8,267 nucleotides of DNA from Alkaliphilus sp. (GCA_018335765.1 JAGXRU010000086.1:1-8267); one strand, 5' to 3'; positions 1 through 7,258 are shown, counted from the stretch's first letter. The notes: generated by a model not told the origin, from the letters alone. Made by a program: numbers and translations.

Positions 1-20
1 ATATTCTCTAACTATATCGA

Positions 21-182
21 ATGATTAGTTCAGATCAAATAAAAGCTAGGATTGACAAAAAGTGTGATGCTATGTTTAAATGTAAAGGTGGATTTGACGG
101 ATATCAAGGCTTTCGTCATGCTATGAAATTAAGTGAAACCACGCTGTCAGTTCGTGACCATCCTGACAATAAAAAAAACTAG
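21..182 (+). CDS. Possible small hypothetical protein (53 aa), coupled to an upstream gene by ATGA overlap
   Basis: I do not recognise this protein. The reading frame opens with ATG at 21 and closes with TAG at 180-182, giving 53 residues with two cysteines (C15, C21), a basic first half and a polar, charged C-terminus. No Shine-Dalgarno sequence precedes the ATG. However, another frame that is open from base 1 (ending IFSNYIE) stops at TGA 22-24, so stop and start overlap as ATGA, the usual layout of translational coupling. Against it, the last third of the ORF lies inside the preQ1-like riboswitch, and a possible queT promoter lies within it, so part of its sequence is constrained for other reasons. 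It could be a chance ORF or a decayed gene end. The upstream gene is seen only as its last seven codons and cannot be identified. Confidence 0.3.
   Translation: MISSDQIKARIDKKCDAMFKCKGGFDGYQGFRHAMKLSETTLSVRDHPDNKKN
52..80 (+). promoter_or_regulatory. Possible promoter for the queT transcript
   Basis: A perfect -35 hexamer TTGACA (52-57) is followed after 17 bases by TTTAAA (75-80). An overlapping extended -10 candidate is TGC-TATGTT (68-76). A start near 87 would give a leader that contains the whole preQ1-like aptamer. The box pair lies inside the possible small ORF, so transcription from further upstream is also possible. Confidence 0.4.
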
Positions 183-184
183 GG
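145..184 (+). promoter_or_regulatory. preQ1-I-like riboswitch controlling queT
   Basis: The layout is that of the small class I preQ1 aptamer. A 6-bp P1 stem TGTCAG (145-150) pairs with CTGACA (163-168). The 12-base loop (151-162) begins TTC and contains the ACC expected near the ligand-pairing cytosine. An A-rich tail ending in ACTAGG (178-183) follows. P1 length, loop length and tail match the known Bacillus and Thermoanaerobacter aptamers, although the pseudoknot pairs are weak by eye. The tail runs directly into the Shine-Dalgarno sequence (AGGGAAGG, 181-188) of a queuosine-precursor transporter, so ligand binding would be expected to hide the ribosome binding site and lower translation. 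The gene context strongly supports the call; the pseudoknot was not folded computationally. Confidence 0.78.
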
Positions 185-199
185 AAGGTGTGTTTAAAA

Positions 200-667
200 A
201 TGAAAAAAACGAATTTTTTGGTGCAGGCAGCATTGATAGGGGCTATTTATGCAGTTATTACCATCGTCTTTGCACCCATTAGCTATGGGCAGGTTCAAGT
301 TAGGATTTCTGAAGCCCTGACCATACTTCCATTCTTCACCCCAGCGGCTATACCTGGGCTATTCATTGGTTGTATTATTGCAAACATCTATGGAGGCCAG
401 GGAATGGTTGATATTGTTTTTGGGAGCTTGGCAACACTTTTAGCAGCATTTATATCCTATAAAATGCCTAAGAAATGGATGGTTCCAATACCTCCTATTA
501 TTGTGAATGGAATTGTGGTAGGATTCATATTAAACTATCTGTATCAGTTACCATTGCTCATAATGATTGCATGGGTTTCGCTAGGGCAGATTATTGCCTG
601 CTATGGTCTGGGATATCCTTTAATGGTTATTTTGGAGAAATACAGAGCGGTATTATTTAAAAATTAA
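200..667 (+). CDS. queT: QueT-family queuosine precursor transporter (ECF S component)
   Basis: This 155-residue, very hydrophobic membrane protein has about five or six membrane helices and the family's typical length. The QueT signature is the stretch around residues 29-66 (YGQVQVRISEALTILPFF, then an AAIPGLFIG helix and ANIYGG). Family members are substrate-binding S components of energy-coupling factor transporters and are thought to import preQ1 or related queuosine precursors. The shared ATPase and EcfT subunits are not in this window and are presumably encoded elsewhere. ATG at 200 is preferred over GTG at 188, because the Shine-Dalgarno sequence AGGGAAGG (181-188) overlaps that GTG and sits 11 bases before the ATG. 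The preQ1-like riboswitch directly upstream agrees with the proposed substrate. The gene ends at the bidirectional hairpin shared with the convergent signalling gene. Confidence 0.9.
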   Translation: MKKTNFLVQAALIGAIYAVITIVFAPISYGQVQVRISEALTILPFFTPAAIPGLFIGCIIANIYGGQGMVDIVFGSLATLLAAFISYKMPKKWMVPIPPIIVNGIVVGFILNYLYQLPLLIMIAWVSLGQIIACYGLGYPLMVILEKYRAVLFKN

Positions 668-699
668 AAATGAGATTGGGCTTATGCCCAATCTCATTT
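668..699. terminator. Bidirectional intrinsic terminator between convergent genes
   Basis: A perfect 14-bp stem (668-681 with 686-699, core GAGATTGGGC/GCCCAATCTC) encloses a four-base TTAT loop. Read on the minus strand it is followed by a strong U-tract (TTTTTAATTTTT), so it should end the signalling-gene transcript efficiently. On the plus strand only the T residues of the stem follow, so termination of queT is probably weaker. The stop codon of the minus-strand gene (694-696) lies inside the stem. Confidence 0.85.
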
Positions 700-2808
700 G
701 CGCTCATCTTCAAATAATTCAATAAATTTTTCTACAAGGTAGGGTTCAAATCTAATACCTGAGTCTTTCCTAAGCTCACTGATAGCTTCTTCGTGTGACA
801 TGGCTTTTCTATAGGGTCTATCATTGGTCATGGCATCATAGGCATCTGCTATCGCAAGAATTCTACAGGGCATAGGGATTTCAACACCTTGTAGTCCTAT
901 AGGATACCCATCTCCATTCCACCTCTCATGGTGTTTCAAAATCCAATCAGCGATATGATTTAATTGTGAGGATGATCGTGCTATCTTGTATCCGATTTCT
1001 GAATGTCTTTTCATTTCATTCATTTCCTCAAAGGTTAGCGAACCGGGCTTAAAGAGAATGATATCAGAAATACCAACCTTGCCAAGATCGTGAAATTTAG
1101 AGAATAAACGCAAATCATTATGTCTGTTGTCTGTATAATTGATTTGTTCTGCCAATTTCACAACAAGATCTTGCATGCGGTCAGCGTGTCCTTCTGTAAT
1201 AAAATCCCTTGCTTCCAGTGCTACCATTAATGTCTGAACAATATTGCTTTGTTTACTTTGAGTATGGTGTAATTTATCATTATACATTTTATTATCTGCT
1301 TCTTTGAATACTTCTTCCACTGTTTTATACCTACCGTTTCTAATGGAATACCCCATGGAAATGCTCAACTCGATCTTATTCAAAAGCTTGAAAGATTTAG
1401 AAGCATCTTGAATTCTATTGATTATATTTTCCATCATATTTTTGGTTGCATCATATACAAGTATTACAAATTCATCTCCACCAAAACGAGAAAGAACGGT
1501 ATTCTCTGGAATTGAAATTTTTATTATTTCAGCGGCACTGATTAAAAGCTTATCTCCTATAGAATGACCGAAGGTATCATTAATAAATTTAAGCCCATCA
1601 ATATCAAGAACAATTATTCCGACAGAGTTAGAAGTATCATTAGATAGTTTGTTCATTTCCTGTTCCAAATAATTTCTGTTGAAGGTATTGGTCAAGGAGT
1701 CATGCATACTCATATATAATAATCTGTTTTCGATTTGCTGACGTGAATTGAATAGATTCTCTATGGTTATGATCATCCTGTTGAACTTATCTTGGAAGGA
1801 TGTCAACTCTTTGGTTATAGGTCTAGAATCCCACCTTGCGGCGAAGTCTCCATTCTCTACTCTTGACATGACATAAAGAAGAGAATTGGCTTTTCTGACA
1901 AGAAAGTTGGTAATCACAAGGCTAAGTAGCACTGCACCCAAAATACTGGCAAAGCTTACGAAGATTGTATTATTGCGGATAGGTGCCACCTCGCTATGCA
2001 ATGATTCTTTAGGGACGAAACTAATCAACTTCCAACCCGTTTCTGGGATAAGCATATGAGCTATGAAAAAATCCCTATCATTTAGCTTATGCAAACTAAT
2101 TCCTTCGTTTATTTTGTACACAGTAGTAAACCAAGGCTCGTTCGAGATATTGCCACCTGCGTAGTCTAAGTAAGTGTGGGCAATAACATTACCGAATTTA
2201 TCAATCAGCATGGTGTAGCTGCCTTCTCCAAAATCCATACTACTGATAATATTTGACAAGGTGGTTGAAGATGTGTCTATGGCAAGAACACCTACATTTT
2301 TTTCCTCGTTCTTAATTAATATGCTCGCTGAAACAACAACCTTTCCGGTAATAGCTTCTACATAAGGAGCACTCCAAACAATCTCGCCAGGAGCATAAAA
2401 AGCTGCGATATACCAAGGCCTTATGCGAGGATCATATGAAGCGGGAGGATTCCAATAGGGAGAAACTTCGATATCGCCTTTTACTGTGCCCATATATATA
2501 AACCAAATATTGTCTTCATGGGTTCTTATGACATCCCAGGTCTTTGCGGATTTCTTTAAAAGGAATGGATGTGTATCTGCTTTTAATAAATTTGGATCCT
2601 TAGACAAACTGTATAATGTTTTCTCTGTTTCGTTTATATAATTAAAAATAAAATACTCCCTTGCATTGGAAATAGTCTTTAAGATAGAACTGGATATTTC
2701 ATCTATTAGTATTTCTTGTGACTTTTCATAGGTTTAAAACCCCAATGTCAGGATTGGGATAATAGTAAGAATAATTAAGCTAGTCATTATCAAAGTTTTT
2801 AGTCTCAT
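694..2808 (-). pseudogene. dCACHE-HAMP-GGDEF-HD-GYP cyclic-di-GMP signalling protein, interrupted by an in-frame TAA
   Basis: The gene should encode a membrane receptor of about 704 residues that makes and/or degrades cyclic-di-GMP. Translation starts at ATG 2808-2806, nine bases after GGGAAGG, and opens with a membrane helix (MRLKTLIMTSLIILTIIPIL). A TAA at 2736-2734 (codon 25) then stops it. The same frame continues without a break: a dCACHE-type extracellular sensor (DPRIRPWY, about residues 126-133), a second membrane helix (about 281-303), HAMP (about 304-357), GGDEF with intact RFGGDEF (near 443-447), and HD-GYP with intact HDLGK (573-577) and HHERWNGDGYP (626-636). The inhibitory RxxD site normally before GGDEF is absent. 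The open part downstream of the stop is 694-2607, from a TTG with no convincing ribosome site; starting there would lose the first helix and part of the sensor. A recent nonsense mutation or a sequencing error is most likely. Confidence 0.85.
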
Positions 2809-2817
2809 GGCATTAGA

Positions 2818-2824
2818 CCTTCCC
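2818..2824 (-). promoter_or_regulatory. Ribosome binding site that fixes the signalling-gene start
   Basis: GGGAAGG on the minus strand lies nine bases before ATG 2808-2806. This places the true start upstream of the in-frame TAA, rather than at the internal TTG near 2607. Confidence 0.75.
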
Positions 2825-2892
2825 ATTGTATTTATTCATTGTAAATTTCTACAAAACATTGTCTTTTCCTGCAAAAGATGAGAAAAGATGCA

Positions 2893-2921
2893 ATTATAGG
2901 ACGGAATGTGACAAATAACAA
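2893..2921 (-). promoter_or_regulatory. Sigma-A-type promoter of the signalling gene
   Basis: On the minus strand TTGTTA (2921-2916) is separated by 17 bases from a perfect TATAAT (2898-2893). The predicted start near 2886 gives a leader of about 78 bases, in which I see no known riboswitch. The -35 box touches the outer base pairs of the ATPase terminator, so the two units are packed tightly. Confidence 0.7.
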
Positions 2922-2951
2922 AAGAGCTTGAGTGAATGCTCAAGCTCTTTT
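2920..2951 (-). terminator. Intrinsic terminator of the calcium ATPase gene
   Basis: A perfect 13-bp stem (2920-2932 with 2939-2951, core GAGCTTGAG/CTCAAGCTC) with a six-base loop lies about 35 bases past the ATPase stop codon. On the minus strand it runs into TTTTGTTATTTG, a moderate U-tract. Confidence 0.8.
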
Positions 2952-2985
2952 GTGAAATATTGATATTAAGTGTCAAGTGTTTGTG

Positions 2986-5667
2986 TTAACGAAATATGGT
3001 TTTTCTTAGCATATTTAGTGGAATTATGAGGACGGCCATTCCTAAGATAATTGTCCACTCGTGTAGAGTAAGGCCTGTGGTACGAAATACTCTTCCACCA
3101 ACTAAAGTCAACACGATCTGAACTGCTACTATTAATAGTGCCACCCTTATAAATCCATAGTTGTGTTTGATTTTATCGAATATATTAGCCTTTTCAGTTC
3201 TAGCGTTAAACATATTAAAGAAGTTCATGAACGCATAGAAGGAGAAGAAAGCTGCAAGAAACACGATATCATTAGGTGAAGATCTAAATAAAGATTTTAT
3301 AAAATCTGACGATAGGAAAAACACACTAACCGACGTCACCAATAAGCCGTTAAACAATATGGAGTTCCACATTGGCTTTGATATAATATTTTCCGCACGA
3401 TCTTTTGGTTTTTCCAACATATATCTCTTTAGAGGGGGTTCACCACTAAATGCCAATGCAGCCAGTGTATCCATGACTAAGTTGATCCAAAGCATCTGAA
3501 TAATGGTTAGGGGCAGTCCTCCTGCCAACCCGAGCAAGGGTCCAATAAATGCAATTAACACAGCAGATACGTTTATTGTTAATTGGAACAATATAAACTT
3601 TCGAATATTGTTATAAATTGTTCTTCCGTATAATACAGACTTGGTAATGGAAAGGAAGTTGTCATCTAAAACAACAATGTCACCAGCCTCCTTTGCTACC
3701 TCTGTTCCTGATCCCATCGCAAAGCCTACATCAGCACGCTTTAGGGCAGGCGCGTCATTTACTCCATCCCCGGTCATACCTACCACGAGCCCAAGCTCTT
3801 GAGAGACTCGAACCAATCTAGATTTATCTGAAGGCAATGCCCTGCTTATAACTCTAATATTTGGCAACAATTTTTTAAGTTCGTCATCTGACAGGGCATT
3901 TATTTCAGCTGAAGTAAATGCTAAATCCGTATCAACTTTTAATAGTCCTGTCTCCTTGGCGATAGCCACGGCTGTCTCCTTGCGGTCGCCGGTTATCATT
4001 ACAACTTGTATTCCAGCCTGTTGTGCTTCCTTGATAGATACTATGGATTCCGCACGAATTTCATCTCTAATGCCAGCAATACCTACAAGGGCATAAGGAC
4101 CTGCGATCTCATTATTGTTTTGATCTATCTTTTCGTCAGAAATCACCAAAGCTAGCAGACGTATAGCTCTATTGGCCAATCCATCCATTTTTGCATTCAG
4201 AGCATCCATGAGATGATTTGTCAGCTTCACTTTATTTCCTTGATTGTCATAGTAATATTCGCATAGAGGAAGCAGATTTTCAGGAGCACCTTTTATCAAA
4301 GTTCCTTCAAAATCCCCTGACAACTCGCTTGCAGAAAACTTTCTTATGCTGTTAAATTCTATTTCGCAGTTTCTTTCGATATTGTCCTCAACTTTAAACT
4401 CGTGATGGTCAACAAAATTCATCAGTGCTTTTTCGGTAGGGTTACCACCCACAACTTGGGGCTTTTCATTGTGGAGGCCACTTACTACAGCAGCAGTATT
4501 ATGAACTATGGAAATATGTGTAATTCTTTTTAGTGGGGTTGGAATATCGTTATATTTTGTATAATTGGAACCATCTCCGGTTAAAAATTCAACAGTTTCC
4601 AATTGTCCCTTAGTAATTGTACCTGTCTTATCGCTGTATAAAATATTAATACTTCCTGCGGTTTCAATTCCGACTAACTTGCGCACCAGCAGGTTATCTG
4701 CTAAAAGTTTACGCATATTTATAGAAAGAACTACTGCGATCATCATATGAAGTCCTTCGGGGACAGCAAGAACTATAACGATAATAGCTAGTATAAAGGA
4801 GTTAAGCAGGTCGTTTAGTGGATTCCCCAAAAGAGGATACTTGTCATTCCAGTTCGAAAAATATTGAATAATTGTAGGCAAATCAAAATTATTATCTATT
4901 ATTGCATTCTTAAAGAAATAGGATACAAAAATAAATGTTCCTCCTGTATATCCGAACCTTGCAATCTTTTGAGCCAGTCCCTTGAGCTTTACTTTCAGAG
5001 GAGAATCGATATCCATATCCATTGAAAGCTCCTGAGCTATCTTGCCAAAGGCTGTGCCATCTCCAACTCTTGCTGCTATTAATATGGCCTCGCCAGATGT
5101 TATCACTGAGCCTCTATACACCTTTTCCTTATCTGAAAAATCATCGTCTTTAAATTCTCTGTCGACATTGGATTTTATTTTAGTGGCCTCTTCTGATTCG
5201 CCATTTAGAGTGGATTGATCAACCTTTAGTCCCCCTTCTAAAATAAATCCATCGACAGGAACTTTATCGCCTGGTTGAAGGAGTATGTAATCTCCTTTAA
5301 CAATATCATCTATCAAAAGTTCTTGCGCTAAGCCTTCTCGGAATACCTTAATCTTTATCTTTGATGCTTCCTCTTGAAGCTTCTTAAAAGATTGTTCATT
5401 ATTGAACTCGCTGATGGTAGAGATTAAGGTTGCTAATATTACAGCAATACTAATACCCACAGCCTCATACCACTCGGATTTCCCCAAAAAGTAAAAGACC
5501 AGATTGAATAACAAAGCAATGAGTAAAATTTTTACTAGCGGGTCATTGAGATTTTCCTTTAATTTGTCGAAAAAACTTTCGCCCTGGTGTTGAGTGAGTT
5601 GATTACCTCCGTATTTTTCACGAGAAAGGGTAATCTCTTCACTGGTGAGACCGTGATAGAATTTCAT
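2986..5667 (-). CDS. Calcium-transporting P-type ATPase, PMCA-like (P2B)
   Basis: This 893-residue membrane pump is predicted to use ATP to export Ca2+ from the cytoplasm. An N-terminal cation-ATPase domain (HGLTSEEI, residues 5-12) is followed by the actuator loop with NGES (155-158), helix M4 with VPEGL (302-306), the phosphorylation site DKTGT (D346), the nucleotide-domain KGAPE (459-463), the hinge TGDGVNDA (632-639), and M6 with N729 and D733 in LWINLVMDTLAALA. That M6 pattern, an FMNFFNMFNAR segment (about 813-823) and the single-site layout fit P2B pumps. There is no C-terminal calmodulin-binding tail. ATG 5667 is chosen because AAGGAGG lies nine bases upstream; an ATG at 5766 would add 33 unrelated residues and falls inside the promoter spacer. 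Two departures from the usual motifs are NGES for TGES and PEGLH for PEGLP. It is transcribed divergently from the DUF1836-ter region. Substrate choice is inferred from family motifs. Confidence 0.9.
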   Translation of the reverse strand: MKFYHGLTSEEITLSREKYGGNQLTQHQGESFFDKLKENLNDPLVKILLIALLFNLVFYFLGKSEWYEAVGISIAVILATLISTISEFNNEQSFKKLQEEASKIKIKVFREGLAQELLIDDIVKGDYILLQPGDKVPVDGFILEGGLKVDQSTLNGESEEATKIKSNVDREFKDDDFSDKEKVYRGSVITSGEAILIAARVGDGTAFGKIAQELSMDMDIDSPLKVKLKGLAQKIARFGYTGGTFIFVSYFFKNAIIDNNFDLPTIIQYFSNWNDKYPLLGNPLNDLLNSFILAIIVIVLAVPEGLHMMIAVVLSINMRKLLADNLLVRKLVGIETAGSINILYSDKTGTITKGQLETVEFLTGDGSNYTKYNDIPTPLKRITHISIVHNTAAVVSGLHNEKPQVVGGNPTEKALMNFVDHHEFKVEDNIERNCEIEFNSIRKFSASELSGDFEGTLIKGAPENLLPLCEYYYDNQGNKVKLTNHLMDALNAKMDGLANRAIRLLALVISDEKIDQNNNEIAGPYALVGIAGIRDEIRAESIVSIKEAQQAGIQVVMITGDRKETAVAIAKETGLLKVDTDLAFTSAEINALSDDELKKLLPNIRVISRALPSDKSRLVRVSQELGLVVGMTGDGVNDAPALKRADVGFAMGSGTEVAKEAGDIVVLDDNFLSITKSVLYGRTIYNNIRKFILFQLTINVSAVLIAFIGPLLGLAGGLPLTIIQMLWINLVMDTLAALAFSGEPPLKRYMLEKPKDRAENIISKPMWNSILFNGLLVTSVSVFFLSSDFIKSLFRSSPNDIVFLAAFFSFYAFMNFFNMFNARTEKANIFDKIKHNYGFIRVALLIVAVQIVLTLVGGRVFRTTGLTLHEWTIILGMAVLIIPLNMLRKTIFR

Positions 5668-5676
5668 GTAAAATTT

Positions 5677-5683
5677 CCTCCTT
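5677..5683 (-). promoter_or_regulatory. Ribosome binding site that fixes the ATPase start
   Basis: A perfect AAGGAGG on the minus strand lies nine bases before ATG 5667. It excludes the longer 926-residue reading that begins at 5766. Confidence 0.85.
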
Positions 5684-5745
5684 AGGGGTGATTTGTAGGC
5701 TCGAATGCAACCTAGTTTTAAAAACCGTATGAAGCTAACAAGAAT

Positions 5746-5774
5746 ATAATACAATATAGTTACCATTACATCAA
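5746..5774 (-). promoter_or_regulatory. Sigma-A-type promoter of the calcium ATPase
   Basis: On the minus strand TTGATG (5774-5769) and TATTAT (5751-5746) are 17 bases apart. The expected transcript start near 5739 gives a leader of about 70 bases ending in the strong ribosome site. Confidence 0.65.
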
Positions 5775-5826
5775 AGCTGAAAATGGATCAAAAAACTATA
5801 ATATTAAGCAAAATTATGATATTAGC

Positions 5827-5848
5827 TAGATATTTCATCAAATATCTA
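5827..5848. promoter_or_regulatory. A/T-rich palindrome in the divergent intergenic region, possible operator
   Basis: TAGATATTT (5827-5835) and its exact complement AAATATCTA (5840-5848) are separated by CATC. The palindrome lies between the two divergent promoters, about 50 bases upstream of the ATPase -35 box and about 24 bases before the -35 box of the DUF1836 gene. This suits a regulator that acts on both directions. No T-tract follows, so a terminator is unlikely. In A/T-rich DNA a palindrome of this length can also arise by chance. Confidence 0.4.
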
Positions 5849-5871
5849 ATGAATACTATTAAAGCTTCATG

Positions 5872-5900
5872 TTGATACTATTGATATGTTGTTATATAGT
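5872..5900 (+). promoter_or_regulatory. Sigma-A-type promoter of the DUF1836 gene
   Basis: TTGATA (5872-5877), a 17-base spacer and TATAGT (5895-5900) form a near-consensus promoter. The start near 5907 gives a leader of about 30 bases before the GTG start codon. Confidence 0.65.
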
Positions 5901-5937
5901 TATGAATATCAGATAATATGGTTGAGGTGATTATGCA

Positions 5938-6546
5938 GTGAATGAAAAAGAGTTGTTGAAGTTAATTAATGAATTGGAATTATCCGACGAAATAAAACTT
6001 TCAGACATTCCGGATTTAGATTTGTATATAAGACAAGTGGAAACCTTTCTTTCAAGTAAATTAGGGCATCTTAAAAGATCTGATCAAGACAAGATTCTCA
6101 CCACTACTATGATTAACAATTATACTAAAGATAATTTACTAATGAGACCTACGAAGGGAAAACAATATTCAAAGCAACATGTGATATTGATGATTCTTCT
6201 TTATTATTTAAAGCAAATACTATCTTTAGATGATATCGGGAAAGTGTTTAAGAATGTTTTAAAAGATATGTCAACAACTGAAGATGACGTTATTCCATTA
6301 GAGGACATTTATTCAATATTTGTGGAACTAAAAAAAGATGAATTTGAGAATTATAATAATACCATTATCAGGAATTTAAGTGCTATTCAGGGAAAGACAA
6401 AAAATATTAATAGTCTTAGCCCTGAGGATAAAGAAGAAGATCTGGTTAAAGCGGAGTGGTTTTTGGTAGTGATTATGTTGGCTGCTCAAGCTCATGCACA
6501 AAAAAGGTTAGCGGAGAAGATAATTGATACTTATTTTAAGAAATAA
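5938..6546 (+). CDS. DUF1836 domain protein, putative DNA-binding regulator
   Basis: This soluble protein of 202 residues resembles the DUF1836 family of Firmicutes. The recognisable core covers about residues 22-105: IPDLDLYIRQVETFL (24-38), then TTTMINNYTKDNLL (55-68), KGKQYSKQHVILMILLYYLK (73-92) and LSLDDIGKVF (96-105). This looks like a MerR-like helix-turn-helix followed by a helical segment. The rest is charged and helical, with a hydrophobic helix at 174-186 (FLVVIMLAAQAHA) that is too short and isolated to call a membrane anchor. The start is GTG 5938, seven bases after AGGTGA; an ATG at 5933 is closed after two codons and no other in-frame start exists. Its place between a divergent calcium pump and terD makes it a candidate local regulator. 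Family membership is from memory of conserved motifs; target and ligand are unknown. Confidence 0.72.
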   Translation: MNEKELLKLINELELSDEIKLSDIPDLDLYIRQVETFLSSKLGHLKRSDQDKILTTTMINNYTKDNLLMRPTKGKQYSKQHVILMILLYYLKQILSLDDIGKVFKNVLKDMSTTEDDVIPLEDIYSIFVELKKDEFENYNNTIIRNLSAIQGKTKNINSLSPEDKEEDLVKAEWFLVVIMLAAQAHAQKRLAEKIIDTYFKK

Positions 6547-6570
6547 AATGCGTGAATTAAGCAGGAAAAA

Positions 6571-6639
6571 ATGGTTTAAAATAGAAATATATGGTTTAAA
6601 ATAAAAATAGAAATATATAGTTTGAAATAAAAATAAATG
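6571..6639 (+). repeat. Three imperfect tandem A/T-rich repeats upstream of terD
   Basis: The 121-base spacer before terD holds three direct copies of a unit beginning ATGGTTTAAAATA. Unit 1 is 6571-6590, unit 2 is 6591-6616 with a six-base insertion (AAAAAT-like), and unit 3 is 6617-6639, beginning ATAGTTTGAAATA. The first two are identical over their first 13 bases and over their last seven (GAAATAT). They could be regulator binding sites, overlapping promoter elements (GGTTTAA resembles a sigma-B -35 box) or a slippage product. No clear terminator for the preceding gene and no clear sigma-A promoter for terD are visible here. Confidence 0.7.
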
Positions 6640-6667
6640 ATTCCCAAAAAATAAGGAGGGCTTAGAG

Positions 6668-7246
6668 ATGGCAATTAGCTTGCAAAAAGGGCAAAAGGTA
6701 GATTTGACAAAAACGAATCCAGGGCTTACAAAGGTTTTAGTTGGATTGGGTTGGGATACAAACAAGTATGACGGAGGAAATGATTTTGACTTGGATTCTG
6801 CGGCTTTTCTTCTTGGTGAAACAGGAAAAGCAGGCAGTGAAGCAGATTTCGTATTCTATAATAATCTTCAAGGTGGGGGAGGTTCGGTTGTTCACAAAGG
6901 GGATAACCGCACAGGCGTTGGAGAAGGGGATGATGAGCAAGTATTCGTTGATTTAGCCAAAGTACCTGCATCAATTGACAAAATTTCATTTACTGTTACA
7001 ATCCATGATGGGGAACAAAGGCGTCAAAATTTTGGTCAAGTTTCAAATGCCTATATTAGAATTATGAATGCGGACTCAAACAGTGAATTGCTTAGATATG
7101 ATTTAGGAGAAGACTTTTCTATAGAAACGGCTGTAGTAGTAGGTCAACTATACAGAAATGGTGCTGAGTGGAAATTCAATGCAGTAGGAAGCGGTTTTCA
7201 AGGTGGATTAGCTTCTCTTTGCAATAGCTTCGGGCTTAACGTCTAG
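6668..7246 (+). CDS. terD: TerD-family calcium-binding stress protein
   Basis: A full-length TerD-domain protein of 192 residues, the usual size for TerD/TerE/general-stress-protein-16 relatives. The acidic family signatures are present: [16 protein letters not shown] (28-43), FVFYNNLQ (61-68), and [13 protein letters not shown] (78-90), followed by the IHDG turn (112-115). In characterised TerD proteins such acidic loops bind Ca2+, and the family is linked to tellurite resistance and to general membrane or phage stress responses; the exact biochemical role is not settled. There is no signal peptide, so it is cytoplasmic. The start is secure, with AGGAGG eight bases before the ATG. It follows the DUF1836 gene by 121 bases and precedes terB. 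TerD, TerE and TerZ are close paralogues, so the symbol indicates the family rather than strict orthology. Confidence 0.92.
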   Translation: MAISLQKGQKVDLTKTNPGLTKVLVGLGWDTNKYDGGNDFDLDSAAFLLGETGKAGSEADFVFYNNLQGGGGSVVHKGDNRTGVGEGDDEQVFVDLAKVPASIDKISFTVTIHDGEQRRQNFGQVSNAYIRIMNADSNSELLRYDLGEDFSIETAVVVGQLYRNGAEWKFNAVGSGFQGGLASLCNSFGLNV

Positions 7247-7258
7247 ACAAAACCAAAG

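Noticed and set aside
2605..2607. TTG as a genuine start of the GGDEF/HD-GYP protein
   Set aside because: No convincing ribosome site precedes it. It would remove the first membrane helix and part of the sensor, while a strong ribosome site and ATG lie in the same frame at 2808.
2809..2886. A cyclic-di-GMP riboswitch in the leader of the signalling gene
   Set aside because: The leader is short and A/T-rich and shows none of the conserved paired segments or tetraloop-receptor parts of the known cyclic-di-GMP aptamers.
5200..5211. NGES in place of TGES in the ATPase actuator loop, as a sign of inactivation
   Set aside because: The catalytic glutamate is kept and the asparagine variant appears tolerated in bacterial PMCA-like pumps, so it is not evidence of a broken enzyme.
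5668..5766. A 33-residue N-terminal extension of the calcium ATPase from ATG 5766
   Set aside because: That ATG lies within the spacer of the predicted promoter and has no ribosome site, while the ATG at 5667 follows a perfect AAGGAGG.
6534..6549. A terminator at the end of the DUF1836 gene
   Set aside because: Only a six-bp A/T stem (TTATTT/AAATAA) spans the stop codon, with no T-run after it. It is too weak to call.
6508..6989. Minus-strand open frames opposite terD and its leader
   Set aside because: They lie opposite a secure TerD gene, lack ribosome sites and have no recognisable domains.
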